Shown one piece after another: positions 35,533-43,143 of a DNA stretch of 52,412 nucleotides (position 1 is the stretch's first letter; every line of letters starts with the position of its first letter). Source of the stretch: Bacteroidota bacterium. Lineage in GTDB: Bacteria; Bacteroidota; Bacteroidia; Chitinophagales; Chitinophagaceae. Under the pieces are notes generated by a model, which was given only the letters and a program-made list of their open reading frames with translations, searched no databases and was not told the DNA's origin. Where the stretch lies: positions 1 through 52,412 of the forward strand of contig JAUZOD010000027.1 in the NCBI GenBank assembly GCA_030706635.1. Direction: 5' to 3'. The translations under genes were made by a program, and so were the position numbers.

Positions 35533-36330
35533 TCAGCCATGGGCGATTTTGTCAAAACTGGCTACCAGGCCCTTGATCAGCGAAGAGCTGAACCCACGGT
35601 GTTCCATCTCATTCAAACCCGCTATGGTACAACCTTTTGGAGTGGTCACCTTGTCTATCTCCTGTTCCGGATGGGTTTGTTTTTTCAGCAGGAGTTCTGC
35701 AGCTCCTTTCACAGTCTGGGCCGCAATCAGGCTGGCTGTGGCCGCATCAAATCCTATCTCTATGCCTCCCTGAATATTGGCGCGGATATAACGCATAGCG
35801 AAGGCAGTGCCGCAAGCCCCAAGAACAGTCGCGGCATCCATGAGTTTTTCATCGATCTTCACAGTGCTGCCCAACTGATTAAAAATATCCGCGACCTGCT
35901 GGAACTGGTCAGGACTGACCTCTTTGCTGGCGATGCAGGTCATACTTTCCCGGATGGAAATTGCCGTATTGGGCATGGCCCTCACGATCGGAATTTCATG
36001 ATGAGTAAGATCAGCCAGTTGCTGAATGCCAACGCCGGTTACAACGGAAACCAACAGATGTTTCCCCTTTTTAAAACTCCCTTTTAACTTGGTTAATACG
36101 TCATCTACCTGAAAAGGTTTTACCGCCAGAATGATCATGCCCGCATAGTCGAGTGCGTCTGCGTTATTTCCGCTGACCATAACCCCCTTTCTTTCCAGTA
36201 AGTGCAGCTGATCAACAGACCGGCGCGTAATGAGGATATGCCCGGGATTTACAAATCCGCTTTGAATCAGCCCTTCGGCAATCGCCATACCCAGATTTCC
36301 GCCTCCGATAATTCCGATTTTATTGATCAT
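35533..36330 (-). CDS. proC: Pyrroline-5-carboxylate reductase
   Basis: The 265-residue NAD(P)H-dependent enzyme makes proline from pyrroline-5-carboxylate. The Rossmann motif IGIIGGGNLGMAIAEGL is at the N-terminus. ILAVKPFQV and the C-terminal family signature region follow (GSPAAFVF-type block here AYIRANIQGGIEIG, then VTTPKGCTIAGLNEMEHRGFSSSLIKG). It is the last gene of a tight purL-hldD-proC operon: 4 bases after hldD. The clustering of purine, heptose and proline genes is not functionally obvious. Confidence 0.94.
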   Translation of the reverse strand: MINKIGIIGGGNLGMAIAEGLIQSGFVNPGHILITRRSVDQLHLLERKGVMVSGNNADALDYAGMIILAVKPFQVDDVLTKLKGSFKKGKHLLVSVVTGVGIQQLADLTHHEIPIVRAMPNTAISIRESMTCIASKEVSPDQFQQVADIFNQLGSTVKIDEKLMDAATVLGACGTAFAMRYIRANIQGGIEIGFDAATASLIAAQTVKGAAELLLKKQTHPEQEIDKVTTPKGCTIAGLNEMEHRGFSSSLIKGLVASFDKIAHG

Positions 36331-36334
36331 GGTC

Positions 36335-37327
36335 TTAATAATAGTTATTGGATGACAGGTAATTTTTTACATAATCTGCAACGCCGTTCTCCAAACTATA
36401 AAAGGATTCTTTATAACCGGCGGCAATTAATTTTCCCATATCTGCCTCTGTAAAATACTGATACTTATTCCGAATATCCTCCGGCATATCAATATATTTT
36501 ATGACGGGTCGCTTTCCGACACCTGAAAAAACAGCTTTCACCAGGTCTTCAAAGCTTCTCGCCTTTCCTGTTCCAAGATTATACAGACCATTGGGGACCC
36601 GCATGGACTTATAATTTTCCATCAGCCAGTAACAAACTTTCAGAATATCTTTCACATAGATGAAATCGCGCAGTTGCTGTCCGTGCTGGTAATCCGGCCT
36701 ATGAGATTTAAAAAGCTTTACTTCTCCTTCTTTTTCTATCTGACGGAAAGCATGCCAGATCACGCTGGCCATCCGCGCTTTGTGATATTCATTCGGTCCA
36801 TATACATTAAAAAATTTCAAGCCGGCCCAGAAAGGCGGATGGCTGTTCTCCCGAATGGCCCATTTATCAAATTCATTTTTGGAGATTCCGTATGGATTAA
36901 GCGGCTTTAATTTGAAAGGCATCTCGTGATTATCCAGATAACCAAATTCACCTGCACCATAAGTGGCTGCAGAAGAAGCATAAATCATCGGAATGCTTTT
37001 TACTATACAATAGTCCCATACTCTTTGCGAATATTCTACATTCAGTCTTTCATGCACCGCATAATCGAATTCCGCCGTGTCCGTTCTGGCCCCGATGTGA
37101 AACAGGAAATGCACGTCTGGCTTCTTTGCCTCCAGCCAGTCAAAGAAATCGTCACGCTCAATCTTTTCACTATATTTTTTCCCCTCCAGATTATTCGCTT
37201 TATCTATGCGGCTGAACTCATCCACCAGTATGAGATGTTCAAATCCCTTTTCATTCAGGAACCCGGTGAGGCAACTGCCGATAAAACCCGCAGCGCCGGT
37301 AATTACAATGTTCGAATTCTTTGTCAT
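36335..37327 (-). CDS. hldD: ADP-L-glycero-D-manno-heptose-6-epimerase
   Basis: The 330-residue short-chain dehydrogenase epimerises the heptose precursor of the lipopolysaccharide inner core. It has the nucleotide-binding VITGAAGFIGSCLTGFLNEKG, the Tyr-x-x-x-Lys catalytic pair in NPYGISKNEFDKW, and the HldD-typical blocks LFHIGARTDT, FFNVYGPNEYHKARMASV and RDFIYVKDI. Its ATG overlaps the purL stop by 4 bases (ATGA), so translation is coupled. The heptose gives weak evidence for a heptose-containing lipopolysaccharide; the other heptose genes (hldE, gmhA/B) are not in view. Confidence 0.93.
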   Translation of the reverse strand: MTKNSNIVITGAAGFIGSCLTGFLNEKGFEHLILVDEFSRIDKANNLEGKKYSEKIERDDFFDWLEAKKPDVHFLFHIGARTDTAEFDYAVHERLNVEYSQRVWDYCIVKSIPMIYASSAATYGAGEFGYLDNHEMPFKLKPLNPYGISKNEFDKWAIRENSHPPFWAGLKFFNVYGPNEYHKARMASVIWHAFRQIEKEGEVKLFKSHRPDYQHGQQLRDFIYVKDILKVCYWLMENYKSMRVPNGLYNLGTGKARSFEDLVKAVFSGVGKRPVIKYIDMPEDIRNKYQYFTEADMGKLIAAGYKESFYSLENGVADYVKNYLSSNNYY

Positions 37328-39540
37328 ATTTCAACCGTTGATTCCATCTCCTTTTCAATTGCGGTGTCATATCTGGTTTTCCATTGCCGGACAGGGCCCC
37401 AGTTTTCCCCGTTGACCAACAGTGCGGAAGAACTCACTTCTCCCAGGATTTCGTAAGGAAAGTCGCCAAGCTCTTTCTTTAATGCCTCCAGCTTCCCCTT
37501 TTTCACACTCACCACTACCCTGCTTTGCGACTCACCAAACCAATAGGCATCGGCCCGTATGTTATTATTGCGGGCATGAACATCAAATCCCAGTTCACGG
37601 TGAAAGCCGCATTCGGCAAGCGTTACGAACAAACCGCCTTCGGATACGTCATGGGCAGATTCAATCAGATTCTCCTTTATGGATCGGGAAATTTTTGCCT
37701 GTAGCTGTAACTCTTCCGCTAAATCAAAATGAGGGGCCGGGCTGTATTCCACTCCGTGTATCGCATAGAGGTAGGCGGAAGAATGGATATCGTCGCGGGA
37801 TTGCCCCACCAGAACAATGACGTCTCCGGCTTGCTTAAAAGACAGGGTCATCTTGTCCTTTACATCTTCAAGCAGACCAACCATGCCAATGGTTGGCGTA
37901 GGATATACTGCTCCCTCCGGATGCTGATTGTAGAAACTCACGTTGCCTCCGGTTACCGGGGTATCAAATTTCAGACAGGCTTCTCCCATTCCCTTTATTG
38001 CATGAACGAACTGATAATATACTTCCGGCTGATAAGGGTTACCGAAGTTCAGGCAGTTGGTTACGCCAAGAGGTGCACCTCCGGAACAGACAATATTTCT
38101 GGCTGATTCCGCCACGGCAATCATCGTTCCGTAGTAAGGGTCGGCCAGAACATACCGGCTATTGCAATCGGTGGTCATCGCTATGGCTTTAGAAGTTCCC
38201 TTAACCAACACGATGGCTGCATCAGAAGGTTCATTGGTACACACGTTGGCTGCCCCAACAGTACTGTCGTATTGAAAGCTGATCCACCGCTTGGACGCAA
38301 TGGAGGGTAATTCCAGAAGCGATTCAGCCGTGGCCTTCAGGTTAGGTGGCACCAATATTTTTCCGGAATCAAACGATCTGATCTTGCTGAAGTAGGCCGG
38401 CTCCCGGTATTCCCGGGTGTATTGAGGCGCTCCGCCACCCAGCACCAACTCATAGGCAGGCAGATCCGCTTCGAGATGACCATCAACATAAAAACGCAGC
38501 ATCTTGTCTGTGGTTACTTCTCCGATATTGGAGCAGGGCAGATCCCACTTTTCAAAAATATCGAGCACTTTTTTTTCTTTCCCTTTCTCAACAACCATTA
38601 GCATCCGTTCCTGACTTTCACTCAATAATAATTCCCAGGGCTTCATGCCGGACTGACGGGTGGGGACCTTATCCAAGTCTATCCGCATGCCCATTTCGCC
38701 CTTCGCACTCATTTCCGCGGTGGAACAAATGATACCCGCAGCACCCATATCCTGCATGCCGACAACGGCGCCCGTTGCGATCACTTCAAGACAGGCTTCC
38801 AGCAATTTCTTCTCCTGAAAAGGATCTCCCACCTGTACGGCGGGCAATTCCTCCACGCTCTCTTTGGTTATGTTTGCGGAAGCGAAGGAAGCGCCACCGA
38901 TGCCGTCCTTTCCCGTAGCGCTTCCCACAAAAAAAACAGGGTTACCTGCTCCCAGGGCCGTAGCAGAAACCGTTTTCCCTTTCTTTACTATACCCACACT
39001 CATCGCATTCACCAGGGGATTGGTATGATAACATTCATCAAAATAGATTTCTCCTCCAACAGTCGGTACCCCAAAACAATTTCCATAGTGACCGATGCCG
39101 TGTACTACGCCGGCTAGCAGATGCTGCGTTTTGGGATCAGATAGTTTTCCAAAACGAAGAGAGTTGAGTGAAGCAATCGGGCGGGCACCCATGGTAAAGA
39201 TGTCGCGGTGAATACCACCCACACCCGTCGCGGCTCCCTGAAAAGGTTCTATGGCCGATGGATGATTATGGGATTCTATTTTAAAAACAACGCCCAAACC
39301 ATCCCCGATGTCCATCAGACCTGCATTTTCATCTCCCGCCTTCACCAGCATTTTCTTTCCCTCACGTGGAAGGGTTTTGAGCCACAGGATGGAATTCTTA
39401 TAACTGCAATGTTCACTCCACATGGCGCTGAAAGCACAGAGCTCTGTAAAATTTGGGGTCCGCCCCAGCTTTTCACAAATCAATTCAAATTCTTCTGCGG
39501 TAAGGCGAAGTTGCTCTGCGGTTTTGACAGTAATTTCCAT
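37324..39540 (-). CDS. purL: Phosphoribosylformylglycinamidine synthase, small PurL type
   Basis: The 738-residue ATP-dependent enzyme performs the fourth step of purine synthesis. It is the small PurL type that needs separate PurQ and PurS subunits, neither of which is in the window. Family blocks: FTELCAFSAMWSEHCSYKNS, KIESHNHPSAIEPFQGAATGVGGIHRDIF, GGEIYFDECY, KDGIGGASFAS, MQDMGAAGI, and SAHDVSEGG. The ATG at 39540 was chosen; ATG at 39546 is equally possible. A perfect -7 element (TAATTTTG) ends 17 bases upstream. First gene of the purL-hldD-proC operon and divergent from a glycosyltransferase. Confidence 0.96.
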   Translation of the reverse strand: MEITVKTAEQLRLTAEEFELICEKLGRTPNFTELCAFSAMWSEHCSYKNSILWLKTLPREGKKMLVKAGDENAGLMDIGDGLGVVFKIESHNHPSAIEPFQGAATGVGGIHRDIFTMGARPIASLNSLRFGKLSDPKTQHLLAGVVHGIGHYGNCFGVPTVGGEIYFDECYHTNPLVNAMSVGIVKKGKTVSATALGAGNPVFFVGSATGKDGIGGASFASANITKESVEELPAVQVGDPFQEKKLLEACLEVIATGAVVGMQDMGAAGIICSTAEMSAKGEMGMRIDLDKVPTRQSGMKPWELLLSESQERMLMVVEKGKEKKVLDIFEKWDLPCSNIGEVTTDKMLRFYVDGHLEADLPAYELVLGGGAPQYTREYREPAYFSKIRSFDSGKILVPPNLKATAESLLELPSIASKRWISFQYDSTVGAANVCTNEPSDAAIVLVKGTSKAIAMTTDCNSRYVLADPYYGTMIAVAESARNIVCSGGAPLGVTNCLNFGNPYQPEVYYQFVHAIKGMGEACLKFDTPVTGGNVSFYNQHPEGAVYPTPTIGMVGLLEDVKDKMTLSFKQAGDVIVLVGQSRDDIHSSAYLYAIHGVEYSPAPHFDLAEELQLQAKISRSIKENLIESAHDVSEGGLFVTLAECGFHRELGFDVHARNNNIRADAYWFGESQSRVVVSVKKGKLEALKKELGDFPYEILGEVSSSALLVNGENWGPVRQWKTRYDTAIEKEMESTVEI

Positions 39541-39557
39541 AATCATTCGGGAAACCG

Positions 39558-39565
39558 CAAAATTA
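39558..39565 (-). promoter_or_regulatory. -7 promoter element of the purL-hldD-proC operon
   Basis: TAATTTTG on the minus strand is a perfect TAnnTTTG, 17 bases before the purL ATG at 39540. No matching -33 TTTG was found. Confidence 0.5.
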
Positions 39566-39603
39566 CGAACCACACGTTAATCTATTCGATAATTTTATGC
39601 TGT

Positions 39604-40518
39604 ATGAAGATCGCTTTTATTCACCCCAAACGTGCGTTTCTGCCCGAACTGGACGCTTATCAGACATTTTTCCATTCAAAAAATATCGAGGCCATCATTT
39701 GCAAATACGGAGAGGAGGCAGCAACGCATGCTGATGTCTATTGGTATATTATGGGAATATATCCGGGGGCCAGAGGAAAGGGAAAACGGATTATTCATGA
39801 GTATTCCTCCTCTTCCCTGCCGCCATTCCGTAAAATCAGGGACTTGCTCAAAGTCAGACTCAATCCCCGCCCGCATTTTCGGCTATATCTTAACGAATAT
39901 GTACGGAAAGAAATTCAACACCGGGATGAAATTCCCTTTGGATACCGGGATCAGGGTATCAGCGAAGATTTTCATCCGGTTTCCGGAGCGGAAAAAAAAT
40001 ACGATTTCATTTACACAGGCTCTCTGTCTCCCGCAAGAAAAATAGAAACCCTGCTTCGTGTATTTCAGGGTGGTTCGCTGAAAAACCGGACCATCCTTTT
40101 ATTGGGGCAGGATTATGAACAGCTGGCAGCTACCTGCTCCTCCAACGGCAACATTATTTTCCGGGGACCCGTTCCCCGGGAAGAAGTTCCCGGTTATTTG
40201 TCTCAGGCGCGGTTTGCGATTAATTATATCCCGGACCGGGAACCCTTCAATGCACAGACTTCCACCAAATTTCTGGAATATGCGGCCATGCACATACCCA
40301 TCATCAGCAGCAGCTATTTCTGGATCTCACAATTTCAGGAAAGATTTGGGGGAGAATATTTTTTTTTGAAAGAGGATCTGTCCAACCTGAGCTGGGGCAG
40401 GATTAACTCATTTCCCTACGCTTTTCCAAATTTGCAGTCATGGCATTGGGAACACCAAATCCAGTCATCCGGCATACTGGAATATCTGCAATCCGTTTTT
40501 CCGGAAATCGACTTTTAA
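39604..40518 (+). CDS. Glycosyltransferase-like protein
   Basis: The 304-residue protein starts MKIAFIHPKRAFLPELDAYQTFF. The C-terminal half matches the donor domain of GT-B glycosyltransferases: FIYTGSLSPARKIETLLRVF, NIIFRGPVPREEVPGYLSQARFAINYIP and TSTKFLEYAAMHIPIISS. It is shorter than usual (about 350-400) because the N-terminal acceptor domain is reduced. The stop overlaps the stop of the convergent glycosyltransferase gene by 4 bases. The donor sugar is unknown. Confidence 0.8.
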   Translation: MKIAFIHPKRAFLPELDAYQTFFHSKNIEAIICKYGEEAATHADVYWYIMGIYPGARGKGKRIIHEYSSSSLPPFRKIRDLLKVRLNPRPHFRLYLNEYVRKEIQHRDEIPFGYRDQGISEDFHPVSGAEKKYDFIYTGSLSPARKIETLLRVFQGGSLKNRTILLLGQDYEQLAATCSSNGNIIFRGPVPREEVPGYLSQARFAINYIPDREPFNAQTSTKFLEYAAMHIPIISSSYFWISQFQERFGGEYFFLKEDLSNLSWGRINSFPYAFPNLQSWHWEHQIQSSGILEYLQSVFPEIDF

Positions 40519-41651
40519 ATATGTGCCAGGGCGCGATCGTATTCCACGAGGATTTTCTGCACGTCAAATTTTGCAACCACCAGTTCCCGGCCTTTTTTTC
40601 CCATCGCCGCTCTCTCCGTGGCACTCAATAAAATCATTGCTTCCATCTTTCTTGCGAGGTCTTCCGCATCATTTACTGCGCACAGATAGCCATTCACTCC
40701 GCTTTCAACCACTTCTTTACAACCTCTGTTCAGAGACGTGATGATGGGGATCTCCATGGCCGCAGCTTCCATCAGGCACCGCGGAACACCCTCGGAATAA
40801 AAGGAAGGAAATACAAGACAATCCGCCTGCCGTAAAAAAGGCCTTACATCTTTTGCAAAACCACTGTAATGAATAACCCCTTTTCTTTGCCAGTAGCGTA
40901 TATCGGCTTCCGTTATCGAATCCGGATGATGTTCTTCAAAAAAACCGATAAGCTCAAATCGTATGTCCCTGTTTCTTTTAAGAAGAATCCTGGCTGCATC
41001 CACATAAATCCGAACACCTTTGCTTTTCAGAAGCCGGGTGCTCATCAGGAACTGAAACGCCTTTGTTCTGGCTACCGGACGAAATGCGGGCGCAAAATGT
41101 TCCGGATTGATCCCTTCTCCAGGTAAAATTTTCACCTTGAGACCATCTACCAATTTCCGCTGAATAAAAATTTCCGCATCCTCCTTGTTCAGAAACCAGA
41201 CTTCCTTTGTTCGTTTGAGGGCCCTTTTATACAAATAGGACACCGTCTTGTTTAACCAGTTTTGCCTGGCAAAAGCATATCCGAGCCCCGTCACTACCGC
41301 AACGGATTCAATTCCGCAGGCAGCGGCAGCCAGGGAGCCATAAATATTAGGCTTGATCACATAGTGAAAAATAAAATCCGGTTTCTGCTCCCGGTAAATT
41401 CTTTTTAGCGACCGGTATAGTGCATAATCCTGAAATGGATTTTCGGACCGGTTGTTGAATTCAATATCCAGAAAACCACATCCCTCCCTGGTTAATTCAA
41501 TGGTAAATTCATCCGACGGTGCAATCACCAGCACATGGTAATGCGGAATCAGGTGACGGATCAGGTCCAGACGGAAATTATAAACAGACCAGGCGCTGTT
41601 TGCCACAAGAGCGATCTTTTTCTTCTGCCGGACTGGCTCATTTTCGGTCAT
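40515..41651 (-). CDS. Glycosyltransferase family 4 protein
   Basis: The 378-residue GT-B enzyme has the N-terminal acceptor domain start KKIALVANSAWSVYNFRLDLIRHL and the PglA/WbpX-like HYVIKPNIYGSLAAAACGI followed by VVTGLGYAF. The C-terminal donor domain has FLMSTRLLKSKGVRIYVDAA and SFYSEGVPRCLMEAAAMEIPIITS, which contains the conserved E-x7-E region. Relatives add N-acetylhexosamine to undecaprenyl-linked glycans. It is read from a promoter placed back to back with that of the membrane protein gene at 41712. Confidence 0.9.
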   Translation of the reverse strand: MTENEPVRQKKKIALVANSAWSVYNFRLDLIRHLIPHYHVLVIAPSDEFTIELTREGCGFLDIEFNNRSENPFQDYALYRSLKRIYREQKPDFIFHYVIKPNIYGSLAAAACGIESVAVVTGLGYAFARQNWLNKTVSYLYKRALKRTKEVWFLNKEDAEIFIQRKLVDGLKVKILPGEGINPEHFAPAFRPVARTKAFQFLMSTRLLKSKGVRIYVDAARILLKRNRDIRFELIGFFEEHHPDSITEADIRYWQRKGVIHYSGFAKDVRPFLRQADCLVFPSFYSEGVPRCLMEAAAMEIPIITSLNRGCKEVVESGVNGYLCAVNDAEDLARKMEAMILLSATERAAMGKKGRELVVAKFDVQKILVEYDRALAHI

Positions 41652-41667
41652 CGGGAGATATTAAATT

Positions 41668-41683
41668 CAAATTTATAGATTTG
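41668..41683. promoter_or_regulatory. Back-to-back divergent -7 elements
   Basis: TAAATTTG on the minus strand (41668-41675) abuts TAGATTTG on the plus strand (41676-41683); both match TAnnTTTG perfectly. They would drive the glycosyltransferase (ATG 41651) and the membrane protein (ATG 41712). Two polymerases cannot bind both at once. Confidence 0.55.
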
Positions 41684-41711
41684 GGGGATTAAAATCAGGT
41701 AAACCTTTCAG

Positions 41712-42989
41712 ATGCTTACATACTTTCTCTTTCCTTTTTACCTGATAGCAGGCACGATAATGCTGCACGCCATCATCCGCCGGAAAGGCATCGACTTTAC
41801 TATTTATCACACGGCGATGGCCGTTCTCTTCAAAGTATTTCTGGGTTGTTTATACGGATATATTTTTCTGCACTATTATGGAGGAGACGATACCTGGGGG
41901 TATTTTCTCGAATCGAGGGCTGAAACCGATTTGCTGCTAAATCATCCGCTTCGGTTCATCCGTGAATTCCTACCAGGACTCTCCCTGCAGGCTGCGGACA
42001 ACAACGGATGGCGCGCTCTCGTTTTCTACGTTGTACATTTTGAGAACTGGTTTATGGTAAAATCCCTGGCCGTACTTAATTTGCTAAGCGGAAAGAACTA
42101 TTACATCGATGTGCTGTGGTTCGATCTGATCACCATGGCGGGACCCCTTCTCCTGTTTAAGGTCCTCGTCCGTCAGTTTCCTTCCCGCGCCGGCATGTAC
42201 TATCTGCTGGTTTTCTTTATTCCTTCGGTCGTTTTCTGGTGTAGTGGCATCCGGGCAGAGGCGCTTATTCTTTTATTTATCAGCATTGTAATCTATAACG
42301 GAAAGGAATATGCGCAAAAACCCCGCTGGAAAAACGCGGCTGGCATCGTCTTCGGCCTGGCCGGATTCCTGCTTTTCCGCGCGCAGTACCTTGTCGCTTT
42401 TCTGCCTGCCCTGCTTGCCTATATGCTTAGCGTAAAGAACAAGCGATCCACCCCGGTTTATTTCAACACGATCTATTTGGCCGGGTTGCTGATTTTTATA
42501 AGCAGCCTTTTTCTTCCGCCCGCCCTGCAGCTATCCCGGCCGCTGATTCAGACGCAGCAGAATTTTATGGTATTGCATGGAAACACCAGATACCGGCTCG
42601 ACAGCCTGCAGCCGGGGCCGCTGACACTTATTGAAATACTTCCCCAGGCGTTGGCCAACAGTGCACTCCGCCCCTATCCCTGGGAAGGGAAGGGTTTGCT
42701 TCAATCCCTTTCTTCCATCGAAAATATCTTTCTTTTTGCCGGCTTCCTCTTTTTTGTAATAAGCATTCCCAAAAGACATAAGGTCGCCGATCCGGTATTT
42801 TGGTTGTTTTTATACTATGGCATTACACTGCTTTTAGGCATTGGATATACGGTACCATTCCCCGGAGCTATCGTGCGTTATCGCTGTATTCCTTTTCTTT
42901 TTCTCTTTATTTTTCTCTTTTCCACTAATAATCTGCTGCAGCAAAAACTGACGGACATATTATTTAAAAAACATTACAAAAATTATTAA
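41712..42989 (+). CDS. Unknown polytopic membrane protein (glycan locus)
   Basis: The 425-residue protein has about 10 hydrophobic segments. Loops are short except a periplasmic-type loop after helix 2 with YYGGDDTWGYFLESRAETD, followed by a second loop rich in Asn/Trp (AADNNGWRALVFYVVHFENWF). The acidic GGDDTWGYF motif early in the protein resembles the first-loop acidic residues of GT-C enzymes or polymerases, but no known family was recognised. It lies beside two glycosyltransferase genes and may be part of a surface glycan assembly unit. Confidence 0.75.
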   Translation: MLTYFLFPFYLIAGTIMLHAIIRRKGIDFTIYHTAMAVLFKVFLGCLYGYIFLHYYGGDDTWGYFLESRAETDLLLNHPLRFIREFLPGLSLQAADNNGWRALVFYVVHFENWFMVKSLAVLNLLSGKNYYIDVLWFDLITMAGPLLLFKVLVRQFPSRAGMYYLLVFFIPSVVFWCSGIRAEALILLFISIVIYNGKEYAQKPRWKNAAGIVFGLAGFLLFRAQYLVAFLPALLAYMLSVKNKRSTPVYFNTIYLAGLLIFISSLFLPPALQLSRPLIQTQQNFMVLHGNTRYRLDSLQPGPLTLIEILPQALANSALRPYPWEGKGLLQSLSSIENIFLFAGFLFFVISIPKRHKVADPVFWLFLYYGITLLLGIGYTVPFPGAIVRYRCIPFLFLFIFLFSTNNLLQQKLTDILFKKHYKNY

Positions 42990-43010
42990 TGTATTATTTA
43001 GAATTGATTT

Positions 43011-43031
43011 TTATTGAATAAATGGCAATAA
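43011..43031 (+). promoter_or_regulatory. TTATTG-N9-CAATAA inverted repeat before glnN
   Basis: TTATTG (43011-43016) and CAATAA (43026-43031) form a perfect inverted repeat with a 9-base spacer in the AT-rich 42990-43143 gap. Similar half-sites occur upstream of the porin/amt and small membrane protein genes. It could be an operator; AT-rich chance cannot be excluded. Confidence 0.3.
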
Positions 43032-43143
43032 ATGAACCTAATGTCATTGATTTTCGACGATTTTTCTAAAAAATATGTTTAAAATCGATTTTTTTTCTGC
43101 TATTATGAATATTCTCTTACATTCGTTCCCAAAAATATTCTAA

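Noticed and set aside
39208-39603. Long upstream extension of the glycosyltransferase frame
   Set aside because: It overlaps purL on the other strand by over 300 bases and has no similarity; the ATG at 39604 gives a sensible start.
42990-43143. AT-rich gap before glnN considered as a replication origin or phage attachment site
   Set aside because: No DnaA-box cluster, no direct repeats and no integrase or tRNA next to it.
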